Shown piece by piece: positions 1 to 8,750 of a stretch of 64,000 nucleotides of DNA. Under the pieces are notes generated by a model, which had not been told where the DNA came from, did not search any database, and saw only the letters and a program-made list of their open reading frames with translations. The DNA comes from Streptomyces bicolor (lineage in GTDB: Bacteria > Actinomycetota > Actinomycetes > Streptomycetales > Streptomycetaceae). Both the position numbers and the translations under genes were made by a program. Location of the stretch: the NCBI RefSeq assembly GCF_000719285.1, contig NZ_JOFS01000024.1, forward strand, positions 56,587 to 120,586, in the 5' to 3' direction. The stretch's first letter is position 1. Every line of letters starts with the position of its first letter.

Positions 1-1145
1 TCGCACTCGGGGTCCGGGGTCTCGTAGTTCGCCGTGGGCGGGACCACCTGGCGGGCCAGGGCGAGGACGCAGGCGACGACCTCGATCGCGCCGATCGCGC
101 CGAGCGAATGGCCCACCATGGACTTGATCGAGCTCATGGGCGTGTCGTAGGCGTGGGCACCCAGGGACTTCTTGACCGCGGCGGTCTCGTGCCGGTCGTT
201 CTGCCGGGTGCCCGAGCCGTGCGCGTTGACGTAGTCGATGTCGGTGGGGTTCACGCGCGCGTGGTCGAGGGCGACGTCGATGGCCCGGGCCATCTCCAGG
301 CCCTCACCGGTCAGACCGGTCATGTGGTAGGCGTTGCCGAAGGTGGCGTAGCCGCCGATCTCGCAGTAGACGTGCGCTCCGCGCGCGCGGGCGTGCTCCA
401 GTTCCTCCAGTACGAGTACGGCGGCGCCCTCGCCCATGACGAATCCGTCGCGATGGGCGTCGAAGGGCCGGGAGGCGTGCTCCGGGTCGTCGTTGTTGGG
501 TGACGTGGCCTTGATGGCGTCGAAACAGGCCATGGTGATCGGGGAGATCGGCGAGTCCGACGCCCCGGCGATGCAGATGTCGGCGCGGCCCTCCTCGATG
601 GTGTGGAAGGCGTAGCCCACCGCGTCGAGCCCGGAGGTGCAGCCGGTGGAGACGGTCTGCACCGGCCCCTGGGCGCCGAACCGTTCGGCGACGTCCGCCG
701 CGAGCGTGCTCGGCGAGAACGCCCGGTGCAGTTCCGGTTCGGCGGCGCGGTGGTCGACGTCCCAGCGTTTGCCCCGTTCGCTGACCAGGACGTAGTCGTG
801 CTCCAGCCGGGTCGTGCCGCCCACCGCGCTGCCCAGGGACACGGCCACGCGCCAGGGGTTCTCCTCGGCGAAGCAGACACCGCTGTCGGTGACGGCCTCG
901 GTCGCGGCGACCAGGGCGAACTGTATGTAGCGGTCGGCTCGTTCGGCCTGCTCGGGGTCGAGGCCGCGGGCGAGCGGGTCGAAGTCGCACTCGGCGGCGA
1001 TGCGGGAGCGCAGTCCCTCGGGGTCGAAGAGAGTGATGCCCCGTGTCGCGGTACGGCCGCTCGAGAGGAGGTCCCAGAACGCGGGCACCCCGATTCCTCC
1101 CGGAGCGACCACGCCTATGCCGGTGACCGCCACCCGCCGGCTCAC
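1..1145 (-). CDS. whiE-ORFIII: Type II PKS ketosynthase alpha (spore pigment), partial
   Basis: Ketosynthase alpha subunit of a minimal type II polyketide synthase. With a chain-length factor and acyl carrier protein it builds the poly-beta-ketone chain from malonyl units. 381 codons are present of about 420 expected, and the C-terminus lies beyond the left edge. The active-site Cys169 sits in [12 protein letters not shown], and His309 (NAHGSGT) and His346 ([10 protein letters not shown]) complete the triad. A chain-length factor would have Gln at the Cys position, so this is KS alpha. The GTG start overlaps the stop of the upstream cupin gene (GTGA), indicating translational coupling. The neighbouring cupin and SchA/CurD genes match the ORFIII-ORFII-ORFI order of whiE/curA/sch spore-pigment clusters. 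Confidence 0.93.
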   Translation of the reverse strand, partial: MSRRVAVTGIGVVAPGGIGVPAFWDLLSSGRTATRGITLFDPEGLRSRIAAECDFDPLARGLDPEQAERADRYIQFALVAATEAVTDSGVCFAEENPWRVAVSLGSAVGGTTRLEHDYVLVSERGKRWDVDHRAAEPELHRAFSPSTLAADVAERFGAQGPVQTVSTGCTSGLDAVGYAFHTIEEGRADICIAGASDSPISPITMACFDAIKATSPNNDDPEHASRPFDAHRDGFVMGEGAAVLVLEELEHARARGAHVYCEIGGYATFGNAYHMTGLTGEGLEMARAIDVALDHARVNPTDIDYVNAHGSGTRQNDRHETAAVKKSLGAHAYDTPMSSIKSMVGHSLGAIGAIEVVACVLALARQVVPPTANYETPDPEC

Positions 1146-1606
1146 GACAGGACCCCCGGTCGTTCGGGCTGCCCGCCCTCCTCCTGGACGAGCGGGTAGG
1201 CCTTGACGTCGTCGCTGATCTCCGGGGCCTCGGTGTCGACATGGCCGAGGCTGGGCTTCGGTGCGAGCGGGCCCAGGTGGAAGACCATCCGTGCCTCCTC
1301 GTCACCGACGTTGCGGAAGCGGTGCCGCATGTTGATCGGGATCATCAGGCCCTGGTCGGAGCGGAGCGGAAACGTTTCTCCGTCCAGGTCGACCTCCAGC
1401 CTGCCCTCGACCACGTACACGAACTCCTCGGAGTACGGGTGGTAGTGCTCGCTGATGCGTTCGCCGGGCCGCATGATGGCCAGGCCCATGAACCCGCTCG
1501 TGGCACCCACCGTGACAGGGGTGAGCAACGTGCGCAGGTCGCCCCCGCGCTTGCGGTTGGGCTCGATCTCTCGGATGTCCACGACGCGCGGGCGCATCTT
1601 GTCCAT
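1142..1606 (-). CDS. whiE-ORFII: Cupin-domain protein of spore pigment cluster
   Basis: A 154-residue single-domain cupin. The motif [15 protein letters not shown] around residues 53-67 provides the usual His/His/Glu metal ligands, and a second motif near residues 90-100 (INMRHRFRN) supplies another His. Homologues are WhiE-ORFII, CurC and SchB, which are conserved in spore-pigment polyketide clusters and thought to help shape or tailor the polyketide. The exact reaction is not established. An SD-like GGAG lies about 9 nt before the ATG. The gene lies between ORFI (upstream) and KS alpha (downstream) and overlaps the latter by 4 nt. Confidence 0.88.
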   Translation of the reverse strand: MDKMRPRVVDIREIEPNRKRGGDLRTLLTPVTVGATSGFMGLAIMRPGERISEHYHPYSEEFVYVVEGRLEVDLDGETFPLRSDQGLMIPINMRHRFRNVGDEEARMVFHLGPLAPKPSLGHVDTEAPEISDDVKAYPLVQEEGGQPERPGVLS

Positions 1607-1657
1607 GGTCTGTCTCCAGGTCGGTCGATGGGGTGTTGGTCCCTCAGGGCCTGTCGG

Positions 1658-2770
1658 TCAGGCCTGCTCGGCGGCCCTGCGGTCGGTGATCAGGCTCATG
1701 TCGGCGTGCGCCAGGAGACGGGTCGCCTCCCGCTCGCCGGTGAGCGGTCCCGCCACGCCGAGTGCGGCGCCGTCCAGCAGACGGGCCAGCACGGCGGGCT
1801 TCCTCGGGCCATGGATGCCGAGCGCCATGACCGGGTCGGTCTCGGGATCACCCCGTACGTCGATGAGACGGACGACGATGTCCTCGCGCTGGAAGACGGT
1901 GCTGCGGTGCACGGGGCCGGCCGGGTCGGCCGCCGCGGTCTCGTCCTGCTTGGAGAGCAACCGGGCCAGCGCCATGCCGCAGCCCGGGCGGGCCGGGTAG
2001 TACAGGGCGTGCCGCGTGATGTCGTCCGGTTCCGGTCCGCCGCGTGCCACGTGGTGCACGGGCGGCATGGCGGCGCGGGCGAAGAAGGCCCGCGCGGACT
2101 CGGGGTCCGACAGGTCCCGGCGCTGTTCCAGATGCGGGTTGAGAGCCTCCTCGACGGCCCGCACCTCCGGCTGGCGCGAGACGTGGCGCAGGGCCGCCAT
2201 CAGGTCGCCCTCCACCTCGACGGTGCGCACGACCCGGTTGCCGTGCATGAACAGGGTGGTGCGGCGCAGGCTCGTGGAGTCGTCGACGCGGGCCTGGGGC
2301 GGGGCGTACCCGGCGAGGATCTCCGCGACCTTGGACTCGGAGCCGGGCTTGACGGTGAAGGTCAGGGCGTGGCGCGTGACCCCGTCGCCGACCCGCACGG
2401 CCGCCTGCAGTCCACCGATGCCCGGGCGGGCGCCGCCGGTCTCGCGGACGATGCCGTAGCGCATCGACCTCAGTTCGCGGACGCACTTCTGCAGGGGCTT
2501 GACCGTGTCGAAGTGCTCTTCACTGTTCACCCAGGCGAGGTACGGCGGGGCGGTCGCCCACTCGCTCGTGATGAGCCACTGGTTCGGGTTCTCCAGGGAC
2601 TGGCACAACTGGTCACCGAGGTGACCGGGGACCGACGCGACTCGGTCACGCATCTGCTCGTAGGCGTCGAGGAACTCTTGCTGGGCACCTTCGTGGAGAT
2701 CGACGAGCAGGGTGACGCGCATCCTGGAGCCGTCGAACGCCGACTGGGATGTGTAGGGCGAAGTGGTCAT
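1658..2770 (-). CDS. whiE-ORFI: SchA/CurD-domain protein of spore pigment cluster
   Basis: A 370-residue cytoplasmic protein. The N-terminal part (about residues 15-105, beginning RMRVTLLVDLHEG) resembles an antibiotic-biosynthesis-monooxygenase (ABM) ferredoxin-like fold. Two related domains follow at about 125-240 and 255-370, each opening with TRHAL, and these are SchA/CurD-like repeats. This matches WhiE-ORFI, CurD and SchC, whose role in spore-pigment tailoring is inferred from genetics rather than biochemistry. The ATG at 2770 is chosen over the longer open frame because GGAAGG precedes it by about 9 nt and homology begins there. It is the first gene of the minus-strand whiE-like unit seen here. 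Confidence 0.88.
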   Translation of the reverse strand: MTTSPYTSQSAFDGSRMRVTLLVDLHEGAQQEFLDAYEQMRDRVASVPGHLGDQLCQSLENPNQWLITSEWATAPPYLAWVNSEEHFDTVKPLQKCVRELRSMRYGIVRETGGARPGIGGLQAAVRVGDGVTRHALTFTVKPGSESKVAEILAGYAPPQARVDDSTSLRRTTLFMHGNRVVRTVEVEGDLMAALRHVSRQPEVRAVEEALNPHLEQRRDLSDPESARAFFARAAMPPVHHVARGGPEPDDITRHALYYPARPGCGMALARLLSKQDETAAADPAGPVHRSTVFQREDIVVRLIDVRGDPETDPVMALGIHGPRKPAVLARLLDGAALGVAGPLTGEREATRLLAHADMSLITDRRAAEQA

Positions 2771-3091
2771 CCGGCAGACCCTTCCTTCGCGGGAGCAAGC
2801 GGCGGCCGTCCCTGTCCACCAGCGCGAACGCGGGTTCGGCCCTGAGCCTTCATCGTGGGTCAGGGCCCCGGGCTCCGCGAGCCGCAGCGGCCAATTGAGG
2901 GATCTGCCGGTCGGACGCGTCGGAAGGCGTGTGCGGCAGCGGCGACTTGACTCACCCTCGCAAAGGGTTCTCGCCCCGTGCGGTGGCCGGGCGGCGAACC
3001 GAAGTACCCCTTCGCCGGACGGAGTTGGACACGACAACGCGCCGGGGCGGACGTACGGCTTGCGTACGTCCGCCCCGGCGCGTGCCACTGC
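2771..3091. other. Intergenic region upstream of the pigment genes
   Basis: This 321-nt gap lies between the start of the pigment operon (2770, minus) and the stop of the thiamine-binding gene (3092, minus). It contains the very strong hairpin at 3038-3082 and must hold the promoter of the pigment genes. I could not identify a convincing -35/-10 pair of the vegetative type, which fits the expectation that whiE-type promoters use a sporulation sigma factor. Confidence 0.5.
3038..3082 (-). terminator. Perfect 20-bp hairpin terminator
   Basis: Arms 3038-3057 and 3063-3082 are perfectly complementary with a 5-nt loop (gcttg). The hairpin lies 10 nt past the stop of the DUF77 gene (3092), so it probably terminates that two-gene operon before the pigment promoter. 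There is no T-run, which is common for Streptomyces terminators. Confidence 0.8.
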
Positions 3092-3385
3092 CTATGGGGC
3101 CAGATGCCGCTCCACGGTCTCCACCTTGGAGGTGAGACCGTCGGTCACGCCGGGCCTGATGTCCGCCTTGAGCACCAGCGACACCCGGGGCGCCCGCTCC
3201 TCGACGACCGCGACGGCGCGCTTGACTACGTCCATGACCTCGTCCCAGTCGCCCTCGACGGAGGTGAACATCGCGTCGGTGCGGTGGGGCAGACCCGACT
3301 CGCGGACCACCCGGACGGCGTCGGCGACGTACTCCCCCACGTCCTCGCCGACGCCGAGCGGCGTCACGGAAAACGCGACGATCAT
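3092..3385 (-). CDS. MTH1187/YkoF-like thiamine-binding protein (DUF77)
   Basis: A 97-residue protein of the MTH1187 family (DUF77, Thiamine_BP). It begins [20 protein letters not shown] and carries the family features [15 protein letters not shown] (about residues 37-51) and a C-terminal VLKADIRPG segment. Family members form ferredoxin-like tetramers, and some bind thiamine or a related ligand. No enzyme activity is known. The start overlaps the upstream DUF3817 stop as ATGA, so the two genes are translationally coupled. The in-frame upstream extension is ignored because it has no homology. Confidence 0.85.
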   Translation of the reverse strand: MIVAFSVTPLGVGEDVGEYVADAVRVVRESGLPHRTDAMFTSVEGDWDEVMDVVKRAVAVVEERAPRVSLVLKADIRPGVTDGLTSKVETVERHLAP

Positions 3386-3726
3386 GCGTTGACCTTGCCT
3401 TCCCGGCGGGCGCGGGCGGCGATGACCGCGTCCTCGGCCTCGCGCTTGAGCTTGCGGTCGGCAAAGAAGCCGCCGGTCGGGAGGACGGAGAGGACGAAGT
3501 AGATCGCCGCCGTCTTCTTGGACCACTTGGTGCGGTTCCAGGCGTCCGCCCAGAAGATCACGTACAGGATGAAGAGAACGCCGTGGATCATGCCCATCGG
3601 CCGGACGGCGTCGAACTCGGTGGTCCGCTTCAGCACCGAGCAGACGAGCAGGATCAGGAACGACACCGCCTCTGGGGCCGAGACGAGACGGAGGCGGCGG
3701 AGGGCGGTGGCGGTCTTGATGTCCAC
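3382..3726 (-). CDS. DUF3817 integral membrane protein
   Basis: A 114-residue membrane protein. Hydrophobic segments lie at about residues 16-34, 44-61 and 72-88. The pattern [29 protein letters not shown] and the charged tail (about 89-114, rich in Lys/Arg/Glu) is typical of DUF3817 proteins of actinobacteria and their YnzE-like relatives. Function is unknown. It heads a two-gene operon with the thiamine-binding protein and is divergent from the AIM24 genes. A 7-bp inverted repeat about 50 nt upstream (3778-3799) is a possible operator. Confidence 0.8.
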   Translation of the reverse strand: MDIKTATALRRLRLVSAPEAVSFLILLVCSVLKRTTEFDAVRPMGMIHGVLFILYVIFWADAWNRTKWSKKTAAIYFVLSVLPTGGFFADRKLKREAEDAVIAARARREGKVNA

Positions 3727-3777
3727 GGGTCACCTTCGGTGGGGTTCGGTGGGAGTGACGTCGGTCGGCTCGGCTCA

Positions 3778-3799
3778 GCTTGTGAACGGGGGCACAAGC
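3778..3799. promoter_or_regulatory. Inverted repeat, possible operator
   Basis: GCTTGTG (3778-3784) and CACAAGC (3793-3799) form a perfect 7-bp inverted repeat with an 8-nt spacer, in the divergent space between the DUF3817 and AIM24 genes. The size suits a dimeric regulator. No regulator is identified. Confidence 0.35.
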
Positions 3800-3917
3800 G
3801 CTCGCCCATTGTGGCAAATGCCGGGGGGTGGGTGTGGCTCGGGGTCCCGTCAGGGGTGAAGTCCACCTACGGGATCTGTTGGCGGCAGGCACCTGCGGTT
3901 ACCTTCGCTGCGTGGCG

Positions 3918-4550
3918 ATGTTCCGACTTCAGGGCAGCAAGGTGCTCGCCGTCGACATGACCGGGGACGCCGTGAAGGCGAAGAACGGCTCGATGGTCGC
4001 GTACGACGGGCAGATGGCCTTCAAGAAGATGAGCGGCGGCGGTGAGGGCCTCAGGGGCATGGTGACCCGGCGCCTCACCGGCGAGCAGATGACGATGATG
4101 GAGGTGAAGGGGCACGGGACGTGCTGGTTCGCGGACCGCGCCTCCGAGATCAACCTCGTGAGCCTCCAGGGCGACAAGCTCTACGTCGAGTCGAGCAACC
4201 TGCTCGCGACCGACGCCGGCTTGCGCACCGGCACGTCCTTCACGGGCATGCGCGGCGCCTCCCAGGGCAACGGGCTGTTCACGACCACCGTCGAGGGGCA
4301 CGGACAGGCGGCGATCATGTCGGACGGGCCGGCCGTGGTGCTGCGGGTCAGCTCGCAGTACCCGCTGACCGTCGACCCGGGGGCGTATGTGGCCCATCAG
4401 GGGAACCTGCGGCAGTCCTTCCAGTCCGGTGTGACGTTCCGCACGCTCATGGGCGAGGGCGGCGGCGAGGCGTTCCAGATCCGGTTCGAGGGGGACGGGC
4501 TGGTGTACGTACAGCCGAGCGAGCGGAACACGATCGCGGGGGATGTGTGA
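3918..4550 (+). CDS. AIM24-family protein 1
   Basis: A 210-residue protein of the AIM24/TIGR00266 family, a beta-rich fold named after a yeast mitochondrial protein; the bacterial function is unresolved. Family hallmarks are a hydrophobic beta-strand start (MFRLQGSKVLAVDM), the conserved MVAYDGQMAFK, GLFTTTVEGHG and VDPGAYVAHQG near residue 155, and GEAFQIRFEG near the end. It is the first of three linked paralogues. The ATG at 3918 is preferred because the sequence before it has no homology. No clear SD is present. TACCTT 12 nt upstream could be a -10 box of a nearly leaderless transcript. Confidence 0.85.
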   Translation: MFRLQGSKVLAVDMTGDAVKAKNGSMVAYDGQMAFKKMSGGGEGLRGMVTRRLTGEQMTMMEVKGHGTCWFADRASEINLVSLQGDKLYVESSNLLATDAGLRTGTSFTGMRGASQGNGLFTTTVEGHGQAAIMSDGPAVVLRVSSQYPLTVDPGAYVAHQGNLRQSFQSGVTFRTLMGEGGGEAFQIRFEGDGLVYVQPSERNTIAGDV

Positions 4551-4551
4551 C

Positions 4552-5202
4552 ATGGGCTTCCGCGAGATCAACTCCAAGATGGTCGAGGCCACGGTGATGC
4601 CCGGGCAGCGGCTGTTCAGCCAGCGCGGCGCGATGCTCGCCTACCAGGGCGAGGTGTCCTTCACCCCGAACACGGCCGGCGGCCAGGGCGGCCTCATGTC
4701 GATGATCGGGCGCCGGGTGGCGAACGAGGACACCCCGCTGATGACCGTCGAGGGCAGCGGCACGGTCCTCTTCGGGCACGGCGGCCACCACGTCCAGGTG
4801 ATCAACCTCTCCGGCGACACCCTGTGCGTCGAGGCGGACCGCCTCCTCGCCTTCGAGGGCACCCTCCAGCAGGGCACGATGTTCCTCGGCTCGCAGGGCG
4901 GGGTGATGGGCATGGTCCGGGGGCAGATCAGCGGGCAGGGCCTGTTCACGACCACCCTCAAGGGGCACGGGGCGGTGGCCGTGATGGCGCACGGCGGCGT
5001 CTTCGAGATCCCGATCACCCCGCAGCGCCCCGTCCATGTCGACCCCCAGGCCTATGTCGCCCACCACGGTGACGTACGCAACAAGCTGTCCACCGCCCTG
5101 GGCTGGCGCGACATGGTGGGCCGCGGCTCCGGCGAGGCCTTCCAGCTGGAGCTCAGCGGCAATGGTGCGGTGTACGTCCAGGCGTCGGAGGAGAAGCTGT
5201 GA
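4552..5202 (+). CDS. AIM24-family protein 2
   Basis: A 216-residue paralogue of the gene before it. It has the same core signatures: MLAYQGEVSF, GQGLFTTTLKGHG, VDPQAYVAHHGDV and GEAFQLELSG. The ATG is 1 nt after the preceding TGA and 'gcgggggat' supplies the SD inside the upstream gene, so the genes are co-translated. The stop overlaps the next start (GTGA). Different lengths and divergent N-termini suggest the three products form a hetero-oligomer rather than being redundant copies; this is inference. Confidence 0.85.
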   Translation: MGFREINSKMVEATVMPGQRLFSQRGAMLAYQGEVSFTPNTAGGQGGLMSMIGRRVANEDTPLMTVEGSGTVLFGHGGHHVQVINLSGDTLCVEADRLLAFEGTLQQGTMFLGSQGGVMGMVRGQISGQGLFTTTLKGHGAVAVMAHGGVFEIPITPQRPVHVDPQAYVAHHGDVRNKLSTALGWRDMVGRGSGEAFQLELSGNGAVYVQASEEKL

Positions 5203-5996
5203 GCCACTACCCGGGCGCGGGTCCCACCGTGTACGACCCCATGACGCTGCCCTCCGACGACAACGTCAACGCTTACACCTTCTGCGTGGAGCTCAAGGGG
5301 AGCCAGTGGTTCCTGCAGAAGGGGAAGATGATCGCCTACTACGGCCAGATGGAGTTCAACGGCGTCGGGCAGGGGCGACTGGACCGCCTTGTCCGTACGT
5401 CCTTTCATTCGCCACTGCACGCGAGCGACTGGGTCGTCGCCGAGGGCTCGGGCAAGATGCTGCTGGCCGACCGGGCCTTCGACGTGAACTCGTACGACCT
5501 CGAAGACGGCAATCTGACCATTCGCTCGGGCAACCTGCTCGCTTTTCAGCCAAGTCTCGCGCTCAAGCAATCGATTGTGCCGGGTTTTCTGACCCTCATC
5601 GGAACCGGGAAGTTCGTGGCCGCATCTAACGGTCCGGTGGTGTTCATGGAACCCCCGATCCGGGTGGACCCGCAGGCGCTCGTCGGCTGGGCCGACTGCC
5701 CGTCGCCGTGTCACCACTACGACCATGGCTACATGACCGGCGTAATGGGCGGTCTACGTGCACTGACGGGCCTCGGAGGGGCCTCCGGAGAGGAGCATCA
5801 GTTCGAGTTCGTCGGAGCCGGCACCGTACTGCTCCAGTCGACCGAGACCCTCATGGCCGAGCAGGCCACGGGGGCGGTGCCGCCGGACGCCGGAGTACCC
5901 GGTTCCGGCGGGACGCACACAGGCCCTTCACAAGTGGCTGGAGCACAGCGCCTTCCCGGACAGCTGGGAGACCTCCAGCGTCGCTTCGGGCTGTGA
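5199..5996 (+). CDS. AIM24-family protein 3, longer with C-terminal tail
   Basis: A 265-residue third AIM24 paralogue, beginning at a GTG that overlaps the previous stop. The core runs from about residue 20 to 225 (MIAYYGQMEF, IRVDPQALVGW, EHQFEFVGAGTV). It differs from the other two in lacking the YVAHxG motif, where it has WADCPSPCHHYDHG with two Cys and three His. A Pro/Gly/Gln-rich tail of about 40 residues follows. The Cys/His cluster (about residues 167-174) could bind metal; this is inference. Confidence 0.82.
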   Translation: MSHYPGAGPTVYDPMTLPSDDNVNAYTFCVELKGSQWFLQKGKMIAYYGQMEFNGVGQGRLDRLVRTSFHSPLHASDWVVAEGSGKMLLADRAFDVNSYDLEDGNLTIRSGNLLAFQPSLALKQSIVPGFLTLIGTGKFVAASNGPVVFMEPPIRVDPQALVGWADCPSPCHHYDHGYMTGVMGGLRALTGLGGASGEEHQFEFVGAGTVLLQSTETLMAEQATGAVPPDAGVPGSGGTHTGPSQVAGAQRLPGQLGDLQRRFGL

Positions 5997-6096
5997 GCGG
6001 TAGTCTGCGGAGTGTGACATCGAACGTGTGAGCACACAGGCTTCACATGATCGGGTCATAGAAAACCCTCACTAGTTCGCCTTTCAACTTCTTAGG

Positions 6097-6102
6097 TAGA
6101 CT
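6097..6102 (+). promoter_or_regulatory. Probable -10 box of absC (leaderless)
   Basis: TAGACT matches the TANNNT consensus of the main vegetative sigma factor and ends 6 nt before the absC ATG. No SD precedes the ATG, so translation probably begins on a leaderless mRNA. A matching -35 is not obvious. ACTTC repeats flank the box (6087-6105) and could be an autoregulatory site. Confidence 0.5.
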
Positions 6103-6108
6103 TCATTC

Positions 6109-6585
6109 ATGGAGACCGAGACGGCCACGCGCTGGCTGACCGATGCGGAGCAGTGCGCCTGGCGCACCCACCTGGAGGTCAACAGGCTGTTGACGTACCA
6201 GCTCGAAAAGGACCTGCAGCCGTTCGGCCTGACAATGAACGACTACGAGATCCTGGTGAATCTCTCCGAGTCGGAGGACGTACGGATGCGGATGAGCGAC
6301 CTCGCGTCCGCCACCCTCCAGTCCAAGAGCCGCCTCTCCCACCAGATCACCCGGATGGAGAACGCGAACCTGGTCCGGCGTGAGAACTGCGAGTCCGACC
6401 GCCGCGGGCTCTACGCGGTCCTCACCGACCACGGCATGGAGACCATGAAGAAGGTCGCGCCGCACCATGTGGCGTCCGTGCGGAGACACTTCATCGACCT
6501 GCTGTCCCCCGAGGCCCTGACAGAGCTCGACAAGGGCCTCAAGCCCATCGCGGAGCACCTGCGCGGCCAGCGCGGCCGCCCGTAA
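6109..6585 (+). CDS. absC: MarR-family regulator AbsC
   Basis: A 158-residue MarR-type winged-helix repressor. Residues 8-45 form the N-terminal dimerisation helices. The DNA-binding helix-turn-helix lies around 62-95 (RMSDLASATLQSKSRLSHQITRME, with the wing NCESDRRGLYAVLT following). The C-terminal helices (110-155) complete the dimer. It matches the S. coelicolor regulator AbsC, which links zinc availability to antibiotic production and acts on the coelibactin locus. The assignment rests on recalled similarity and on the neighbouring kinase/regulator genes. The gene is monocistronic between the AIM24 genes and the converging kinase gene. Confidence 0.75.
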   Translation: METETATRWLTDAEQCAWRTHLEVNRLLTYQLEKDLQPFGLTMNDYEILVNLSESEDVRMRMSDLASATLQSKSRLSHQITRMENANLVRRENCESDRRGLYAVLTDHGMETMKKVAPHHVASVRRHFIDLLSPEALTELDKGLKPIAEHLRGQRGRP

Positions 6586-6613
6586 CCCGGGCGAGTCCAG
6601 CGCCTGGCCCGCC

Positions 6614-8062
6614 CTAGCGAGCCTGCGGCAGGCGGAGTTCGAACAGGGCTCCGCCCGCCGGTGCCCGGCGCACGGTGAGTGTTCCGCCGTGCCGTACGGC
6701 GACGTCGCGGGCGATGGCCAGGCCAAGACCGGCGCCGCCGTCGTCGCGGCTGCGGGCCTCGTCGAGCCGTACGAACCGCTCGAAGATCCGCTCCCGGTCG
6801 GCCTCGGCCACTCCGTCCCCGTCGTCGGCGACGGCCACGACGGCCCAGGCGCCCTCCCCGGCCCCCCGGCCCCCGTCTCGCCGAACGGTCACGGTGACCG
6901 CCGAACGGGCGTGCCGCTCGGCGTTGTCCAGCAGGTTGGTGAGCACCCGGCCCACCTGTCCCCGCGACCCGGCCACGTCCACGTCCTGCGCCTGAACAGT
7001 GACGTTCGCCCGCCCCTCGGCCTCCTCGCGGGCCAGCGCCCCGAGGTCGAACCGCGTGTCACTCGGCCGCTCCCCCGCGTCCAGGCGGGCAAGGAGCAGC
7101 AGGTCGGCGGCGAGGCCCTGGAGCCGTACGGTGTCCTCCACCGCTCCGTCGAGGTCCAGCAGCTCGGGGTGCGCCGCGCCCACTTCCAGCTGGGTGCGCA
7201 GGGAGGCGATCGGGCTGCGCAGTTCGTGCGAGGCGTCGGCGACGAAACGGCGCTGGCGCTCCACGGAGGTCTCCAGGGCGGCCAGCGTCTCGTTGGTGGT
7301 GCGGGCGAGCCTGGCCACCTCGTCGTGCGTGTCCGGCACCGGCACACGGCGCGCGAGGTCCTCGGACTGGGTGATCGCGGCCATCTCGGCGCGGATGCCC
7401 TCGACGGGGCGCAGGGCGCGCCGGGTGACCAGCCAGGTGACGCCGGCGACGACGGCGAGCAGCAGCGGGAAGCCGATGAGCATGACGGTGAGCGCGGTGT
7501 TCACGGCGCTCTGCTCGGCGTCCAGCGAACCTCCGGCGTACACGGTGAGCGGTCCCCTGTCGCCGGCCTCCACCGGGACGGCGGCGAAGCGGTAGTCGGC
7601 GGTGTCGCCGTCGATCGTCGCGGAGCCGTCGGAGAACTTGGTCCCCTCGCCGATCTCGCCGGCCTTCCCGGCGGTGTCGTCGTCCGCGTCGTCGGCGTCG
7701 TCGTCGCCTCCGGTGGCGGGCGTGCTGCCGGTGCCTCCGACCTGCGGCCGCGGCTTCACGGCGTCGGTGGCCGTGCCGCTGATGCGCTCCAGGTCGTCGG
7801 TCGCCGCGACCAGCGTGCCGTTGGCGTCGACGACCTGGACCGGGCTGTCGTCGTCCATGTCCAGCTGGTCGTACGCCTTCCCGGTGGCGAGCTGGGCGAC
7901 GACGTTCTGGGCCGTGCGCTCCGCGTCGTTGCCCGCCTGGTCGATCAGGTTGGACCGCAGCGACAGCAGCACCGCCGCGCCCGCAGCGACCAGCGCCACG
8001 GCGACGACGAGGGTGGCGCCGAGCGTGGCCCGCGACCGGACCGAGCCGAAGAGCCTTCTCAT
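6614..8062 (-). CDS. Sensor histidine kinase with acidic extracellular loop
   Basis: A 482-residue membrane histidine kinase of the HisKA type. TM1 is at about residues 13-35 and TM2 at about 191-213, enclosing an extracytoplasmic sensor domain of about 155 residues. HAMP follows at about 214-266. The phospho-acceptor is His279 in FVADASHELRSPIA. ATP-binding N, G1 and G2 boxes lie near 378, 418 and 447. The sensor loop contains a run of Asp around residues 120-130 followed by more acidic residues, which suggests it binds cations or cationic peptides. The start overlaps the regulator's stop (ATGA). A divergent, equally acidic PepSY protein is the likely target or accessory. Confidence 0.92.
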   Translation of the reverse strand: MRRLFGSVRSRATLGATLVVAVALVAAGAAVLLSLRSNLIDQAGNDAERTAQNVVAQLATGKAYDQLDMDDDSPVQVVDANGTLVAATDDLERISGTATDAVKPRPQVGGTGSTPATGGDDDADDADDDTAGKAGEIGEGTKFSDGSATIDGDTADYRFAAVPVEAGDRGPLTVYAGGSLDAEQSAVNTALTVMLIGFPLLLAVVAGVTWLVTRRALRPVEGIRAEMAAITQSEDLARRVPVPDTHDEVARLARTTNETLAALETSVERQRRFVADASHELRSPIASLRTQLEVGAAHPELLDLDGAVEDTVRLQGLAADLLLLARLDAGERPSDTRFDLGALAREEAEGRANVTVQAQDVDVAGSRGQVGRVLTNLLDNAERHARSAVTVTVRRDGGRGAGEGAWAVVAVADDGDGVAEADRERIFERFVRLDEARSRDDGGAGLGLAIARDVAVRHGGTLTVRRAPAGGALFELRLPQAR

Positions 8063-8727
8063 CGTTCCTTCTCCAGCCGGTACCCGGCGCCGCGCACCGT
8101 CCGGATGAGCCCGGCGCGCAGCTTGCGCCGCAGGGTGCTGACGTACACCTCGACGATGTTCGGATCGCCCTCGTATGCGAAGTCCCAGACGTGCTCCAGG
8201 ATCTCGGACTTGGACACCACCTCGCCGGCCCGCAGCACGAGCTGCTCCAGGACCGCGAACTCCTTGGCGGTGAGGGTCACTTCGTCGTCGCCGAGGAAGA
8301 CCCGGCGGGCGGCGGTGTCGACCTTCAGGTCACCGTGGACGTGCACCGGCGAGGCCCCGGCGCCCTGTCCCCCGCGCCGCAGCAGCGCCTTCACCCGCGC
8401 GACGAGGACGACGTACGAGAACGGCTTGGTGAGGTAGTCGTCGGCGCCGGTGTCCAGCCCCTCCGCCTCGTCGTACTCGCCGTCCTTCGCGGTGAGCATC
8501 AGGATCGGCACGTCGTGGCCGGCGGCGCGCAGGGCGGCGCAGACGCGGTAGCCGTTCATGCCGGGCAGCATGATGTCGAGGATCACGAGGTCGTACGACC
8601 CCTCGGAGGCCCGGTACAGCCCTTCCCGGCCGTCGTGGACGACGTCCACGGCGTATCCCTCGGCCGTCAGGCCCTTGGCGAGCGACAGGGCGAGCCGCTT
8701 TTCGTCCTCCACGATCAACAGGCGCAT
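8059..8727 (-). CDS. OmpR-family response regulator
   Basis: A 222-residue response regulator. The receiver domain (1-115) has the acidic pair Glu7/Asp8, phospho-acceptor Asp51 in VILDIMLPG, Thr79 and Lys101 (YLTKPF). The C-terminal OmpR/PhoB winged helix (about 128-220) contains LTAKEFAVLEQLVLRAG and the recognition-helix segment VEVYVSTLRRKL. It is co-transcribed and translationally coupled with the kinase downstream. Phased direct repeats in the upstream divergent region are a plausible binding site for both autoregulation and control of the PepSY gene. Confidence 0.93.
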   Translation of the reverse strand: MRLLIVEDEKRLALSLAKGLTAEGYAVDVVHDGREGLYRASEGSYDLVILDIMLPGMNGYRVCAALRAAGHDVPILMLTAKDGEYDEAEGLDTGADDYLTKPFSYVVLVARVKALLRRGGQGAGASPVHVHGDLKVDTAARRVFLGDDEVTLTAKEFAVLEQLVLRAGEVVSKSEILEHVWDFAYEGDPNIVEVYVSTLRRKLRAGLIRTVRGAGYRLEKER

Positions 8728-8750
8728 GCGGAAAGGTTCGCAAAGCGAAG

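Noticed and set aside
1241..2845. A 534-codon plus-strand open frame across the pigment genes
   Set aside because: It lies opposite the cupin and SchA/CurD genes, which carry recognised domains and SDs.
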